64,000 nucleotides of DNA from Henckelia pumila (lineage: Eukaryota; Streptophyta; Magnoliopsida; Lamiales; Gesneriaceae), in contig NC_133121.1 in the NCBI RefSeq assembly GCF_033568475.1, forward strand, positions 8,680,001 to 8,744,000. The letters are read 5' to 3'. Both the position numbers and the translations under genes were made by a program. The notes beneath the pieces were generated by a model that had not been told where the DNA came from, did no database searches, and saw only the letters and a list, made by a program, of their open reading frames with translations. Shown here one piece after another: positions 1-11,349 of this stretch. How positions within the stretch are numbered: position 1 is the stretch's first letter; every line of letters starts with the position of its first letter.

Positions 1-3000
1 TTTATATGATCTTACTTATAGTGTAAATAAAATGACAAAGTTTTTATTTCACAATGGTAATCTTTCTCCTTTTATTCACACTTTTAGATAGGTAACGTAA
101 TAAATTATTAAATATACATGATTTTATTTTAATAATTTCAGTGAAAATATTTTTTATTTGTCAAATATGTATATATTCACTTTATATATCAATTTTTTTC
201 TTCAAAGAAAAACTTTATATATCAATTTTTATATTTTTAAAGCATTATGTAGAAATTCTTCATACAATTAATCGAAATAATACACAATCTAAAGAATAGA
301 AAATTTATGGTTAAAATATTTATTATGTTAATTGTTTTAGATTAAAATAATAAAAAAATCTATAAAATAAATATTTATTATCTTTAATAATTTTAATGAA
401 TAAATATTTTTATTTTTCAACATCTAATCATTTTTATGTTAATCGAAATAATACACAATCTAGTAAAATATTATCTTTAATAATTTTAATGAATAGATAT
501 TTTTATTTTCCAACATCTAATCGTTTTTATGTTAATTGTTTTAAATTTTTTCTAAGAATTACGTTTCAATAAAATGTTATTTCTCTAATTTATTTTTATT
601 ATCAAAATTTTATTCAATTTTGACGTATCGTTATTTCAAATTTTCTTATAAGTATGTCGTAACCAAATTACCAAATTTTAATTTTCAATTAGATTTTTTT
701 TTCAAAAAAACCACTTTGATACTCACGTGTTTTAAATTTTGTTTTCTTAAATTCATAGAAAATAATTCAAACCAATTCACTGATGTTGAAGTTTTATAAT
801 TAAATAAAATGCGAATTAACACAATGTATTTTTAATAACAAATAAATTATATGAAAATAATTTATTTTGATTGCATTTATATTATAATAGTATATGATTA
901 ATTTTATAAATATAGTATGATATTTAAAAAATCAATTAACACGTGTCTCGCACGTGAGACACGTGAAAATGTATTAGATATAACATAAAACAAATAATAT
1001 ATTTAAATTTATTCACCTTTAAAATAAAATTAAAATAATTAATGGTTAAAATTTTGAATAATATCCATTTGTTTTTTTTAAAGATATAGTAAATTTTTAA
1101 TATTTGATAAAGTCTTATGAGTCTTAAATTTATTTAGATAAATGTGCATGGATTAAATTATGACATTTATTTTTGAAAAAATTGTTTTTTTTATTCTATA
1201 AGTTTCTTTATTTGTAATTCTGATACTCTATGTTATCAGATTTCAAAATTTGTCGTATTTATTTATTTTTTTTGGAAGATTTTAGAGTATTATTTTCGAT
1301 GTGACACTTCTGTAGCGTAGACATTTATAGTATTGCATCATCATTTTTTATGAAAAATAACTAAAATTACCAAAAATCGAAACACGCAAAACTAAACTAA
1401 AACTTAAATTTCTCTATCGCTAAAAGCTCTCTATATCTGTTAAGTCGTTGTGTTTCAAATTTTGAATATAAACACCTACAAAAACACGTATGGATATAAG
1501 GGGATGCATGCTCAAATTTGAAAATATGGGGATATATGTGCTCAAAATTTGAAAACACAAGGAGTTAATAGATAATTTATTTTTCATAATGGGTTTTTAG
1601 TAATCTTGAGATTTCACAGAGGTATGTATATAATTATCTCATATGAAAATATAGAGCCAAAATCATAATTTGCAAATATTAGCCGAACAAAATTACAATT
1701 TTTTCTTTATTTTTCCATAATTATCTTTGATTTATTTATATTTATGAATGAAATTTATAATATTTAATTTTGTTTTATGTCCAAATTATCCATAAATTTT
1801 ATATTATATATATATTTAATTTTTTACATTCATTTTTCACCAAATGTTTATGCAATTATTTATCTCAAAGTCAAAAAAAATTCCATATAGTATTATTACG
1901 TATGGAGCCACCGTCGGCCAAGTATAGCGTATCGAGTACCAAATGTTTATGCAATTATTTATCGACAAATACTCTAATGAATTTTTTTTATGTCTATTGA
2001 TACTTTTAAAGATAAAATTATTAAATATACATGATTTTTTTTAAATAATTTCAGTTAAAAACATATTTTATTTTTCAAACTTATATTCACTTTATATATA
2101 TCAATTTTTATATTTTTAAAACACTATGTAGAAAATCTCATTTCAATACAATTAATTGAATGAATATAAATCTAATGGCAAAATAAAAAATTACAGTAAA
2201 AAACTTATTCATTCTATTTACACTTTTATAGTTATAATAAAATAAATATATATTATCTTTAATAATTTTAATGAGTAAATGCATATTTTTATTTTTCAAC
2301 ATCTAAATCAATTTTATGTTAATTCTTTTTAGATTTTCCTAAGAATTATGTTTCGATAAAATGTTATTTTTCTAATTTATTTTATAATAAAATATTATTC
2401 AATTTTGATGTATCATTATTTTCAAATTTTCTTACAATTATGTCATAACCAAATTTTATTTTTTCATAATAATTTTTTTTAAAAATGTGTTTTCTTAAAT
2501 TTATAGAAAATAATTCAAACCAATTCATTTATGGAGAATTTTTATAATTAAATAAAAGGTGAATTGACACAATGTATTTTTAATAACACAAAAACTATAT
2601 AAAGATAATTTATTTCTTGATTTCACTAATATTGTTATAGTAATGATTAACTTTACAAATGCAATATAATATTTAAAAAACCAATTAAAATATTGTGTTG
2701 AAAGAGTTCAAAATTTTTTATATTATTTTTTATTTTTTTCTAATATAGCATGCTTTTATTAATATATTATTACATTATGAAACGTATTATTCATAAAATT
2801 TATTGTGATGTTATATATTTATATATTATATTAAATCAAATTTTGTAAAATTGTAAATATTGTTTAAATATTTTAAATGATGAGTTATTTTATTGTCATA
2901 GTACAAAAAGTATGTGAATTCTTTTTATTGCTATATTTGTTACAATCCTTATGTAATTTATTATCTATTTCAATATGATCAATTCATCATTTTTATTAGT

Positions 3001-3490
3001 ATCTTACTATTATATTATCATAATCACAACATTTTTTTCCTCCTAATTTACCTCATAATTCTATATTTTTCAACATAAAAATCATTATTACCCATAAATA
3101 TTAATATTAAAAATAAAAATATTTTGGAACAAAAGATGGTGTCCTCCCTCTAAGGTGCTCAACTTTTATATATAACTAGCATAATTGCACACACGCGTTG
3201 TGTGTGTATAAAATTATATAATATATTTAATATTGTATGTTATATATAAATATTATTTTTTCGATAATATTTAAATTTATTTTTTTATTTATAAAATAAT
3301 ATAAAAAATTATAATTTATTTATCAATTTATCTTATATGTAATATCTATTTGAGAAAAATATCGAAATTTGAAATATCAAAATTTTGAAAAAACAAAAAC
3401 AAATTAAAATAAAAGTGTAATATTTATATCACGTAAGAGCAATCTCGGCAAATGAAAAGATGATGTCTAAGGGAAAGATTCTTTATATAT
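1..3490. repeat. AT-rich intergenic DNA with diverged internal duplications
   Basis: No gene is supported here. The stretch is very AT-rich. A block at about 95-960 recurs, diverged, at about 2005-2700, sharing for example TAAATTATTAAATATACATG near 100 and near 2010. A shorter ~90-bp duplication lies inside 273-545. The short open frames have no recognisable content. It looks like decayed repeats of unidentified family. Confidence 0.5.
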
Positions 3491-3494
3491 AGGG

Positions 3495-3582
<88 letters not shown>
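3491..3582. repeat. (TAA)n microsatellite
   Basis: About 30 uninterrupted TAA/ATA units. The minus strand reads as a long poly-leucine open frame, which is an artefact of the repeat. Confidence 0.97.
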
Positions 3583-3584
<2 letters not shown>

Positions 3585-3767
3585 GCATCAAAGAGAGTAA
3601 ATGAATGAACAACACATTGATTTTTTTAAATTTCATATCCGAAATTTAACCCTAAATTTTACACCATTTTTTCACTCATGTCCATGCATTAATATCAATC
3701 ATTCATATCTTTTGGGCAATGTTGTAAATACATAATGCAAAAATTTTGCTATATATATATATATATA

Positions 3768-3880
3768 GGGATAATTGCATTTTGACCCCCTGTGAAACGT
3801 CCAAATAGCTGAAAACCCCCCGTGAAAAATAAATAAGCTAAATACACCCTATGTTATACAAAATGTAGCACACGTACCCC
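3768..3880 (+). repeat. Left TIR of the MULE
   Basis: A ~112-bp terminal inverted repeat matching 8865-8977. It probably also carries the promoter of the GRF gene that starts 165 bp further in, as MULE TIRs commonly do; that role is inferred. Confidence 0.9.
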
Positions 3881-4044
3881 TAAATCCGTGAAGTAATATT
3901 CACGCGCTTGTGATGTGAGTATTGTTTGCTATTTGGAGATTTTTCAACCCAAAGTACCGTAAATGCCCTTAACCCTTTATTAAATCATTGGCTACTTTTT
4001 GCTCTTCTTCAATAATTCCATCGGGACAATTGTGAAAGATTGCA

Positions 4045-4473
4045 ATGGAGTCTTCTTACAAACCCAGAAATCCAACCATTTTGGAGCGCTTGGATTTAAG
4101 GTACCCAACTCCTCCAACTTGTTCTTGCAATGTTAGAGCTGATATCAAAGTTGTGTTGTCCGAAAAGAAGAAAACCAAGGGCCTTTTATACTACTGTTGC
4201 TCGAAGAACCTGTGTGGTTTCTTCCGTTGGTGTCACCCCGATGATTATACTTTGTTTCCAAATGAAGATGGAGATGAATCTGATGGTGAATTTAAAGGTC
4301 AGAGTTACAATAGCTATGGTGGTGTGAAGAACAGAGATAAAGGCTTTGAAGAGGAGGCTACTTCTACTGCGCGAGGAAGAAATTCTGTTGAAATTGAAGC
4401 TGGTTATGTCCATGTTTCATGGATTGCTTGTGCGTTGCTTCTACTAGTGCTAACCGTTCTTTTGTTCAAGTAG
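4045..4473 (+). CDS. GRF-type zinc-finger protein with C-terminal membrane anchor, MULE accessory gene
   Basis: A single-exon 142-aa protein starting at an ATG just inside the left TIR. Residues ~25-67 form a GRF zinc finger: a CSC pair, then CC about 25 residues on, then the FFRWCHP signature. An acidic, polar linker follows (~75-120). The last ~20 residues are a hydrophobic helix rich in Ala, Leu and Val, ending in Lys, which suggests a tail-anchored membrane protein. GRF fingers bind nucleic acid in other proteins (TOP3A, NEIL3, APE2), and small GRF-plus-helix proteins are common in plant genomes. It converges on the transposase gene, with 431 bp between the stops. Its role in transposition is unknown. 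It is not a growth-regulating-factor (QLQ/WRC) protein. Confidence 0.8.
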   Translation: MESSYKPRNPTILERLDLRYPTPPTCSCNVRADIKVVLSEKKKTKGLLYYCCSKNLCGFFRWCHPDDYTLFPNEDGDESDGEFKGQSYNSYGGVKNRDKGFEEEATSTARGRNSVEIEAGYVHVSWIACALLLLVLTVLLFK

Positions 4474-4904
4474 TGGGAAGATAATATGTGTCATAGCCCA
4501 TTGTTGATGTATTTGAAGTTATTGTGTTTCATTTGAGTTGTGTTTCATTCTGTTGCATTGTGTGTGTTTCATTTGAGTTGTGTTTCATTGTGTTGCAATA
4601 TGAAAAATTCGTGTCATGTATTGAATCCAAGTGTTTAGATATGAAATTTCAATTTCTGTAATTTCTCAGTTCATCAATGAAGCAATTTATGTCTTATAAT
4701 TTCAACTAAAGATCATAACTTCTTTGAAGAAAAAACAACCATTACATAATTCTAACTTCGAATAAAACACCATAAAGCATCAACAAAAGCAATTTATGTC
4801 TTTGTAGATATTGCATTCCATACAAACCAAAAATAATTAGTAGCCCATCATTCATGACTTAATACAAAACACTAGAAAACATCAAAAATACTATCATGTA
4901 GAGA

Positions 4905-7900
4905 CTACGGCCCCCATCTTGGCAACCTTCTTCCCAACCTAGCAGTTGCAGTAGCTCTAGCACTGGAGTTTGCACCAAAAACACTTGAATCACCAGCTGC
5001 AGTAGCAGTAGCTCTAGCACTGGAGTTTGCACCAAAAGCACTTGAATCACCAGCTGCAGTAGCAGTAGCTCTAGCACTGGAGTTTGCACCAAAAACACTT
5101 GAATCACCAGCTGCAGTAGCAGTAGCTCTAGCACTGGAGTTTGCACCAAAAGCACTTGAATCTCCAATTGCAGTAGCAGTAGCTCTACCTCTACCTCTTG
5201 TAGTTGCATCTCCAATTGCAGTGGCTCTGGCCTTGGAACTTTCACCTCCAGTTGGTTTTGCAATAGAATTAGAATCCACACTTGCATTTGCATGTAGTTT
5301 TGCCCTATTCAAATGACTCATTTGCACCCTTCTTGCAGTAGTGTTAATATCCTATCATCATTTTGTACATGTTAAATTCATAAAATGACACTAAATTACA
5401 CAACACAACACACAAAAGAGGCACAGTACCCAATACCATCAATCTATTGCTTACACTTGAACATATATTTGATGCAAATGATGTAGAACCAATAAAATCT
5501 TGTTTTCCAGAACTTTGAGGTGTACCACTCAATGATTCATAAGGCATAGATCTAGCACTTGCATCTTCACTTGTAGCTGCTCCTGCTGATTCTTGATTTC
5601 CAACATGTCCTTCACCAGTCCCCTACATTAAAATTAATGTCAAACACATTCAGTTATGAATATGCAATTCAAATGATTACATGTGATTGAAATGTAAATA
5701 TGAATTCCCACAGCTGTGTTTCGGGGCCTAGCAGTTTTGGCTCTGCTTTGGGACCTAGCATGAACAGATTGTGTATTCGTTCCAGCAGATTCTTCATTAG
5801 TCCCCTGCATTGAAGCCACTATCAAAATAATTCAATGTTATGAACATGTGATTGAAATATATATATGAAATTACCTTGAAATATTTGGATCTTGGATGTA
5901 TTGGATTTTTACAAGTTGACTTGTTATGAGATTGTTTCAAACACCTTGAACATGTATGAGTAAGACCCTTTCTTGTAGAAACACTGGTTTCCTCATCAAC
6001 TTGTCTCCTTCTCATTCTCTGAGGTCTGCCCTTTTTGCTCTTATAAACAGGTGCATTAAGTGGTTGATACTGTGTTTTGCAGTAATCAAGTTCCCCTGGA
6101 ACAACATGTATCATGTGTGAGTACACCTTTAAATATTCATCCTTGCTGTAACAGTTGTGTACAAAATCCTCCAATCTCAACCTACTATGACCAATAGCAG
6201 TGCATGCATGAGAGCAGGGATAACCACATAACTGGAACATCCCACATGTACAAGTCTTCTTCAACAAATCAACCACGTGTTGTGTTAAAACTCCGTGTAC
6301 TGACAAACACTGAACTTGATACTCATTTTCACCAGAATATATAGCAAAAAAGTTTCTGGAAAACTTCTGATTCTTGTTAATCCTTCTCAAAATGTTAGGG
6401 CATATCTGACCAATGTATTTCTCCATACCAGTCTTCTTGACTTGAATTCTCTTCATCAACTTGTTTCTAATACACTCAAGCATTGTTATGATAGGCTTAT
6501 CCCTTGCATCTATAATGAAACTATTGAATGACTTGGACAAATTCTTGACTACACAGTCAGACAAACATCTTGAGGAAAAATGACTTCTAGCCCAATGAAT
6601 TGCTGGAATTTTCTTCAGCCATTCATATGCTGTCTCTTGACCTTCATTTGACTTAGGATTCACTTGTTCAATTTTCTTCAGTAGCTCCTCAAACTGATTC
6701 TTGTTTCCTGTTGTAGCAGCCTTCCAAAATAAGTCTTTCAACTCTAAACTTTTGAATTTTTTTTTGAAGTTTTGATACGTATGCCTCAAGCAATATCTAT
6801 GCTCACAATTAGGAACAAGTTCTCTCAATGCTTCTACTAATCCTTTCTGTCTATCTGAGATGAAAGTCCACCTATCTTCTCCTATTCCTCCTATATCTTC
6901 CAACAGAATTTGAAGAAACCAAGCCCAATTCTCTCTGTTCTCAACTTGCACTACTGCAAAAGCTATTGGCACCATATTATCATTTCCATCCCTACCAACA
7001 GCTGCCAATAGTTGTCCACCATGTGTTGTTTTCAAAAAACAACCATCTAGACCAATAATAGGCCTACAACCTGCTAAAAATGAGCATTTCATAGCATTCA
7101 AGCTAAAATAAAGCTTATCAAATGTTGGGGGCTCAAAATCTTCCTTTCTTTGGAGAAAAAGAGAACTTCTTGAGTTAAAATTTCTCACTGTTTCACAATA
7201 ATCCCACAGTCGATGGTACTGTAAACTGTTGATCCCTCGTAGATTCTGGACAGCAGCCTTCTTAGCTCTAATCACTTTCCATTTGCTCACTTCAACTCCA
7301 CATTTTGTCCTTATCGTGTTTTTGAGCTGGTCAATCTTAATGTCACAATTATCTCTAACAATCTTCTCAATTCTCCTACCCAAATACCTGTAATTTGCAA
7401 GCTTGTTCTCATTAATTCTAGCACAATTATGCTGACCTGAGATTGTCTTGATTTGAAATATTGGTCCACCCATTACCAAAGACGCATGAATCCTCCAATT
7501 ACAACCATTTTTGCACTCACCTATTATCCTAGTCCTTTCATTTTTCTTCAAAACTAATTTGTAACCTTGTCTAACACTATGATCTCTCAAAACCTCCCTA
7601 AATTCTTGTGCGCTCTTGAATTTCATGCCCACAACTAGTGAAAAATTCTTCATATCTTGTCCATCTTTGAAAGTTGGATGCCTAGGCCCCTCTTCATCAG
7701 AGCCCTTCATACTAAGATCATCAACATCATCTTCATCTCCATCACTATACCATTCACACTCAGCTGTAGTTTCACTTTTCTTCCTCTTTTCACCTACTTT
7801 ACTCTTCCCCCTCTTCTCATTTCTAATTTTTTTTTCCTTTGAAAAGCCATCACCCTCAGTACTCAAACTCTCAACGAATATATCTTCATCAGTGCTCGAT

Positions 7901-8668
7901 TGAACATCATCCAAACCTCCTTTGGATGATGGATTTGAATAATTTTCATCACTTGAATCATCAAATTCGCTAGAATCTGAAATGTCATCATCTGCACCAC
8001 TAACAACATTAGTAGGATCAGGGTCATGAGAGCTTGGTTTTTGAAAAGGAAGCGTTTGATGATAACTGTCAAAAATATCATCAAACAAGTGAAGGTCTTC
8101 ATCCAAATGCTGGCCAGAAACATGAGCCTCACAATTAGTTTGGCCACTTTCATTCTCAAGCACTTGGTCAGAGGCAGGATTACATTCATTCTCAAGTACC
8201 TGGTCAGAGACTTGGATTTTAGGATCAATTTCATTCTCACTCACTTCACTAGAGGCTGTAACATCTTTTTTATATTCAATATAACCCACGGGATTAGGAG
8301 GTACAATGTTTCCTAATTCATCTAACACCATTTCTGGTTCTGGCATTGTCTCTTCAATCCATATGGTTACCAAGTCGGAATCCTTATAAAACGAATACAT
8401 ATTCGACACATCCATATCTCCAAAAATATTCACCAAACCGTGTTCAATCACTACACCAGGAATTCTATAAAAAAAAATTAACATTCAACTTTTTTCCACC
8501 ACAAAGCTTGTACAGAGCATATAAATCCATAAAATTAAACCTGTCGAAGTTAACTTTTTTAAACTCGTGCTTAATCCCTCCAACATAAATTAATTTGGGG
8601 TATGTGCTCTTGGGATTAACTTGAAACGTACCTCCATGCCATACATCGAAATTAATTGAAAGATCCAT
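4905..8668 (-). CDS. MULE (MuDR-family) transposase, multi-exon, with one frame break
   Basis: The main exon (8484-5875) encodes, in order, an acidic linker, a MuDR-type DNA-binding zinc domain (~residues 281-360), and the MULE transposase fold, with the first Asp in GLDGCFLK (~478) and the second in ISDRQKG (~540). A SWIM zinc finger (CTCGMFQLCGYPCSH, ~748) and a zinc knuckle (CSRCLKQSHNKSTC, ~846) follow. Upstream, 8668 to about 8476 encodes a PB1-like N-terminal domain starting at an ATG. It is joined by a one-base frame change in a T-run near 8474, which is too short for an intron. Downstream exons at 5804-5712, 5622-5437 and 5351-4905 all keep phase with GT-AG introns of 70, 89 and 85 bp. 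The predicted product is about 1,170 aa. Either the frame break inactivates this copy or the T-run is a sequencing error. Confidence 0.85.
4950..5178 (-). repeat. 57-bp tandem repeats in the last transposase exon
   Basis: About four copies of a 57-bp unit encode a 19-aa Ala/Thr/Ser/Gly-rich repeat (RATATAAGDSSVFGANSSA and variants). Alternate copies differ at one codon (Val or Ala). They form a low-complexity C-terminal tail on the transposase. Confidence 0.92.
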
Positions 8669-8864
8669 ACAGCGTGAAAGAAATAGAAATGGGAAATTGA
8701 TTTGAAGAATAGGGTTTCTGCAAGAAAGTGGTCAAAGATCGCGAAGATTTGAAGAATAGGGTTTCTGAAGGATTACGTTTAACAGTTGTGAGGGTATTAT
8801 TATTTGAAGGGCAAAATAGTCTTCACCAAATTATATATAATTAAATAAACTAAAATATTAAGAT

Positions 8865-8977
8865 GGGGCACGTGTGTAACTTGTTTAATAACATAGGGTG
8901 TATTTAGCTTATTTATTTTTCACGGGGGGTTTTCAGCTTTTTTGACGTTTCACAAGGGGTCAAAATGCAATTATCCC
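8865..8977 (-). repeat. Right TIR of the MULE
   Basis: Inverted partner of 3768-3880. The transposase ATG lies about 200 bp inside it, so this TIR probably holds the transposase promoter (inferred). Confidence 0.9.
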
Positions 8978-8990
8978 TATATATATATAT

Positions 8991-9118
8991 AGAAATGATA
9001 TGGTGAGCAACTATCGTGAGCATCCATGTGAGCACCTGCTGACGTGTCACTCAACTATTGGATGTGCATGATGCCACGTCAGCAAGTGCTCACGGTGGTT
9101 GCTCACCATATCATTTCT
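8991..9118. mobile_element. 128-bp foldback MITE next to the MULE
   Basis: The arms AGAAATGATATGGTGAGCAA (8991) and the reverse complement ending at 9118 pair almost perfectly, and pairing continues inward (ACGTG and GTGAGCA blocks), so most of the element is a hairpin. It is flanked on both sides by (TA)n, so the target duplication is masked. Superfamily not identified. Confidence 0.8.
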
Positions 9119-9735
9119 ATATATATATATATAATATAGAACTTCCAAATGTGATAGTTTTGCAATTGGCTGATATGTTCTTGCGCTCAAAAGCCAAGAA
9201 AGAGGCTTTTTGCTGTATTTGATTCAAAAAGTTAAAATTAATCATCTAAACTTGAATCTGAATCAATACTTGCACCTAAACAATTCATATCAGTGTGGTA
9301 ATCATATCACACTCTTATATGTCATGAAAAACTGCTCGTAGACGAATTGTATTCTCCATGAATCGGAAAATAAATCAAATTATATTAGTCATTGTGATAT
9401 ATTCTTCTCTGTGGATCACTGAGAAATGGATCCATTATTGTTAAAGCTTTTAGAAACTGGAGTTTGCCAGAATCTTCACACGTGCATGATGCGTCTGATG
9501 GAATTTGCATGAATTTTTCATTCAATTTGATAGAGGATGTTTGTCAGTGAACTTCCGTATTCTAATTGAGAATTGGATGCAATTGGAACCCATGAGCAAC
9601 TTTATAAAAGTTTAGTTTGAATTTACGAGTATTTGCAATCTCCATTTTAACTGGACAATATAACATTTACATTTCCTACAAGTTCATAACCTTAAAAAAT
9701 GATACTTGATACCATCCTATCTTATATTGGAGTTT
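9119..9735. other. Non-coding stretch with a displaced piece of PUF 3' flank
   Basis: No gene is seen. About 9160-9350 is homologous, in the same orientation, to 16640-16880, downstream of the plus-strand PUF gene; shared words include CTGCTCGTAGA and TTTTGCTGTATTT. The rest is unassigned. Confidence 0.55.
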
Positions 9736-11273
9736 AGTACGTTTTCAGTTTCCACCACTGCATCTTAGCCCGAACTCGAAAGCCTGCAAGGAAGAACAGA
9801 GCTCCGGTGAGGATATTGAAATAGATTCGCATTGACATGGCTGTGGATGATGTTTCTATCCCGGGTTCCCCATTAAGTAGTAGATACATATGAACCAAGA
9901 AAGGGGCATAATTCTAAGTGATAAAAATAAGATAAAATGGCAATGCCACAAAAGGTTTCGAATATCTAGAAGTATTTTTCCATTTCGAAGCAGAATCATT
10001 GATGAAAATTTGCTTTTAGATGTATATGTAATATGATACATGCGAGGTTCCAGGTTATCACCGGTCGAGCTCTGAACCTTACTGGTACTTCTCAAACATT
10101 CAAAAATATTTTTTGGCTCTTAGAAACTGAAATTTACCAGACATGTCTGAATTCTGATGGTCTCACCATTCAAATATCACCAAACAATTCGTTCATTTCA
10201 TCAGTCTTAACACTCTACTCCGCTCACCCCTTAGCCAAAAGTTACATTTCACCTCAAACATGTATAAATTTTCCAAGAAAAACTAAAAAAAAAAAAACCC
10301 CCGCATCTACAGTAGTCCAAGGAAAACTTAAATATATCATAAATATCACCTCAAACAGACAATAACCGGTCTCTCTCGGCATCCCCTGAACCCAACAGGA
10401 ACTACAAGTAATGTGGAAGATTAAACTTTACATTCATCTGTTCTCCACTAACTAAACCATATAATCAATTATGCACTGAAAAGGAAGATAGAAACATTCA
10501 CTAATATTAGAAAGAGGATTTTAGTCATCAATATTAGTGAATCTAATTAATTAGGTGCAAACAATAGAAGATCTAATCAATATGAAGGAAATAGAAGATG
10601 TAAATAAAAGAGAGGAAATCTATCTTGATACAGGTTTGAACTTTAAAGACAAAGTCGAGCATAAGTACTGATGAAGTCATTCATTCAATGTTCACCCTAA
10701 AGCACAAACATACCAGTATCAAAAAGCAGGACACACAAAAACAACAATAATGTTTGAACTTTAAAGACAAAATAAATGAAATAATCAAGAGACGAAATCT
10801 ATCTTGCCATGGTTTGAACTTTAAAGACAAAAGACAAACATAAGTACTCATAAAGTTATTCAATCTTCACCCTAAAGCACAAAAATACCAGTATAAAAAA
10901 TCAGGACACACAAAAACAAACAATAAGGTCATATGCATAGCGGGGTGACAGGGTTTCATATTGCAAAGGAGGCCATATTTCTCAATAATCACACCTCTAT
11001 ATTTTCCATATAGGCAGAATGTTCTTTCCATGGCAATGGCTATGCACTTGATCAGCGATCGGGCATCAAAATACATATATGGTCTTTCAGCTCCGAAAAA
11101 ATCATCTGCGTGGCTTCCGGTTTCCTTCTTTCAAGAACTAGATGCAAGAACTGTGAACAGTTTGTATCCATTGCTCCCCAAAACACATTCCCTTTCAATT
11201 CTTCCAAGAAATAAGCATGCGGCTCCGGATGGGTTCTCCTGTATCCGGCGGGAACAGGCGGCGCGTCGAACAT
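9736..11273 (-). pseudogene. Pumilio/PUF gene remnant with large internal deletion
   Basis: The minus strand starts at ATG 11273 with a frame closely related to exon 1 of the PUF gene at 34079-35473. It shares PVPAGYR, YFLE.LKG, LERR.P and QMIFSE.KDHICILM. Homology to exon 1 stops near 11065, where the sequence jumps to the paralogue's last exon and 3' flank; 11060 down to 9736 aligns with about 34120 down to 33000. About 1.1 kb holding most of the eight PUF repeats is therefore missing. Only repeat 1 and the start of repeat 2 survive, followed by an unrelated tail. It cannot encode a working PUF domain. The deletion is direct from the alignment by eye; the mechanism is unknown. Confidence 0.82.
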
Positions 11274-11349
11274 TGGAAATATACGGAGGGAAATTCTGAG
11301 GATTTTTACGAGAGATTCGACAGTTTGAGTTTTCGTTTTTTCTTATCAA

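Larger units (their letters stand above)
3768..8977. mobile_element. Mutator-like element (MULE) with two convergent genes
   Basis: The left end (3768-3880) and the reverse complement of the right end (8865-8977) match over about 112 bp. Both begin GGGATAATTGCATTTTGACC, with scattered substitutions. The element spans about 5.2 kb. It lies in a (TA)n tract, so the expected 9-11 bp target duplication cannot be told apart from the flanking TA repeat. Inside are a plus-strand GRF zinc-finger gene and a minus-strand multi-exon MULE transposase, each reading inward from its own TIR. The family and structure are clear. Current activity is unknown, because a single-base frame break separates the two N-terminal parts of the transposase. 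Confidence 0.9.

Noticed and set aside
3424-3636. Minus-strand poly-leucine open frame
   Set aside because: Produced by the (TAA)n microsatellite.
4045-4473. Growth-regulating factor (plant GRF transcription factor)
   Set aside because: No QLQ or WRC domain. The motif is the GRF zinc finger of a different family.
4859-5293. Leu/Gln-rich frame overlapping the transposase repeats
   Set aside because: Out-of-frame reading of the 57-bp tandem repeat. The Ala/Thr/Ser frame joins the transposase exons in phase and this one does not.
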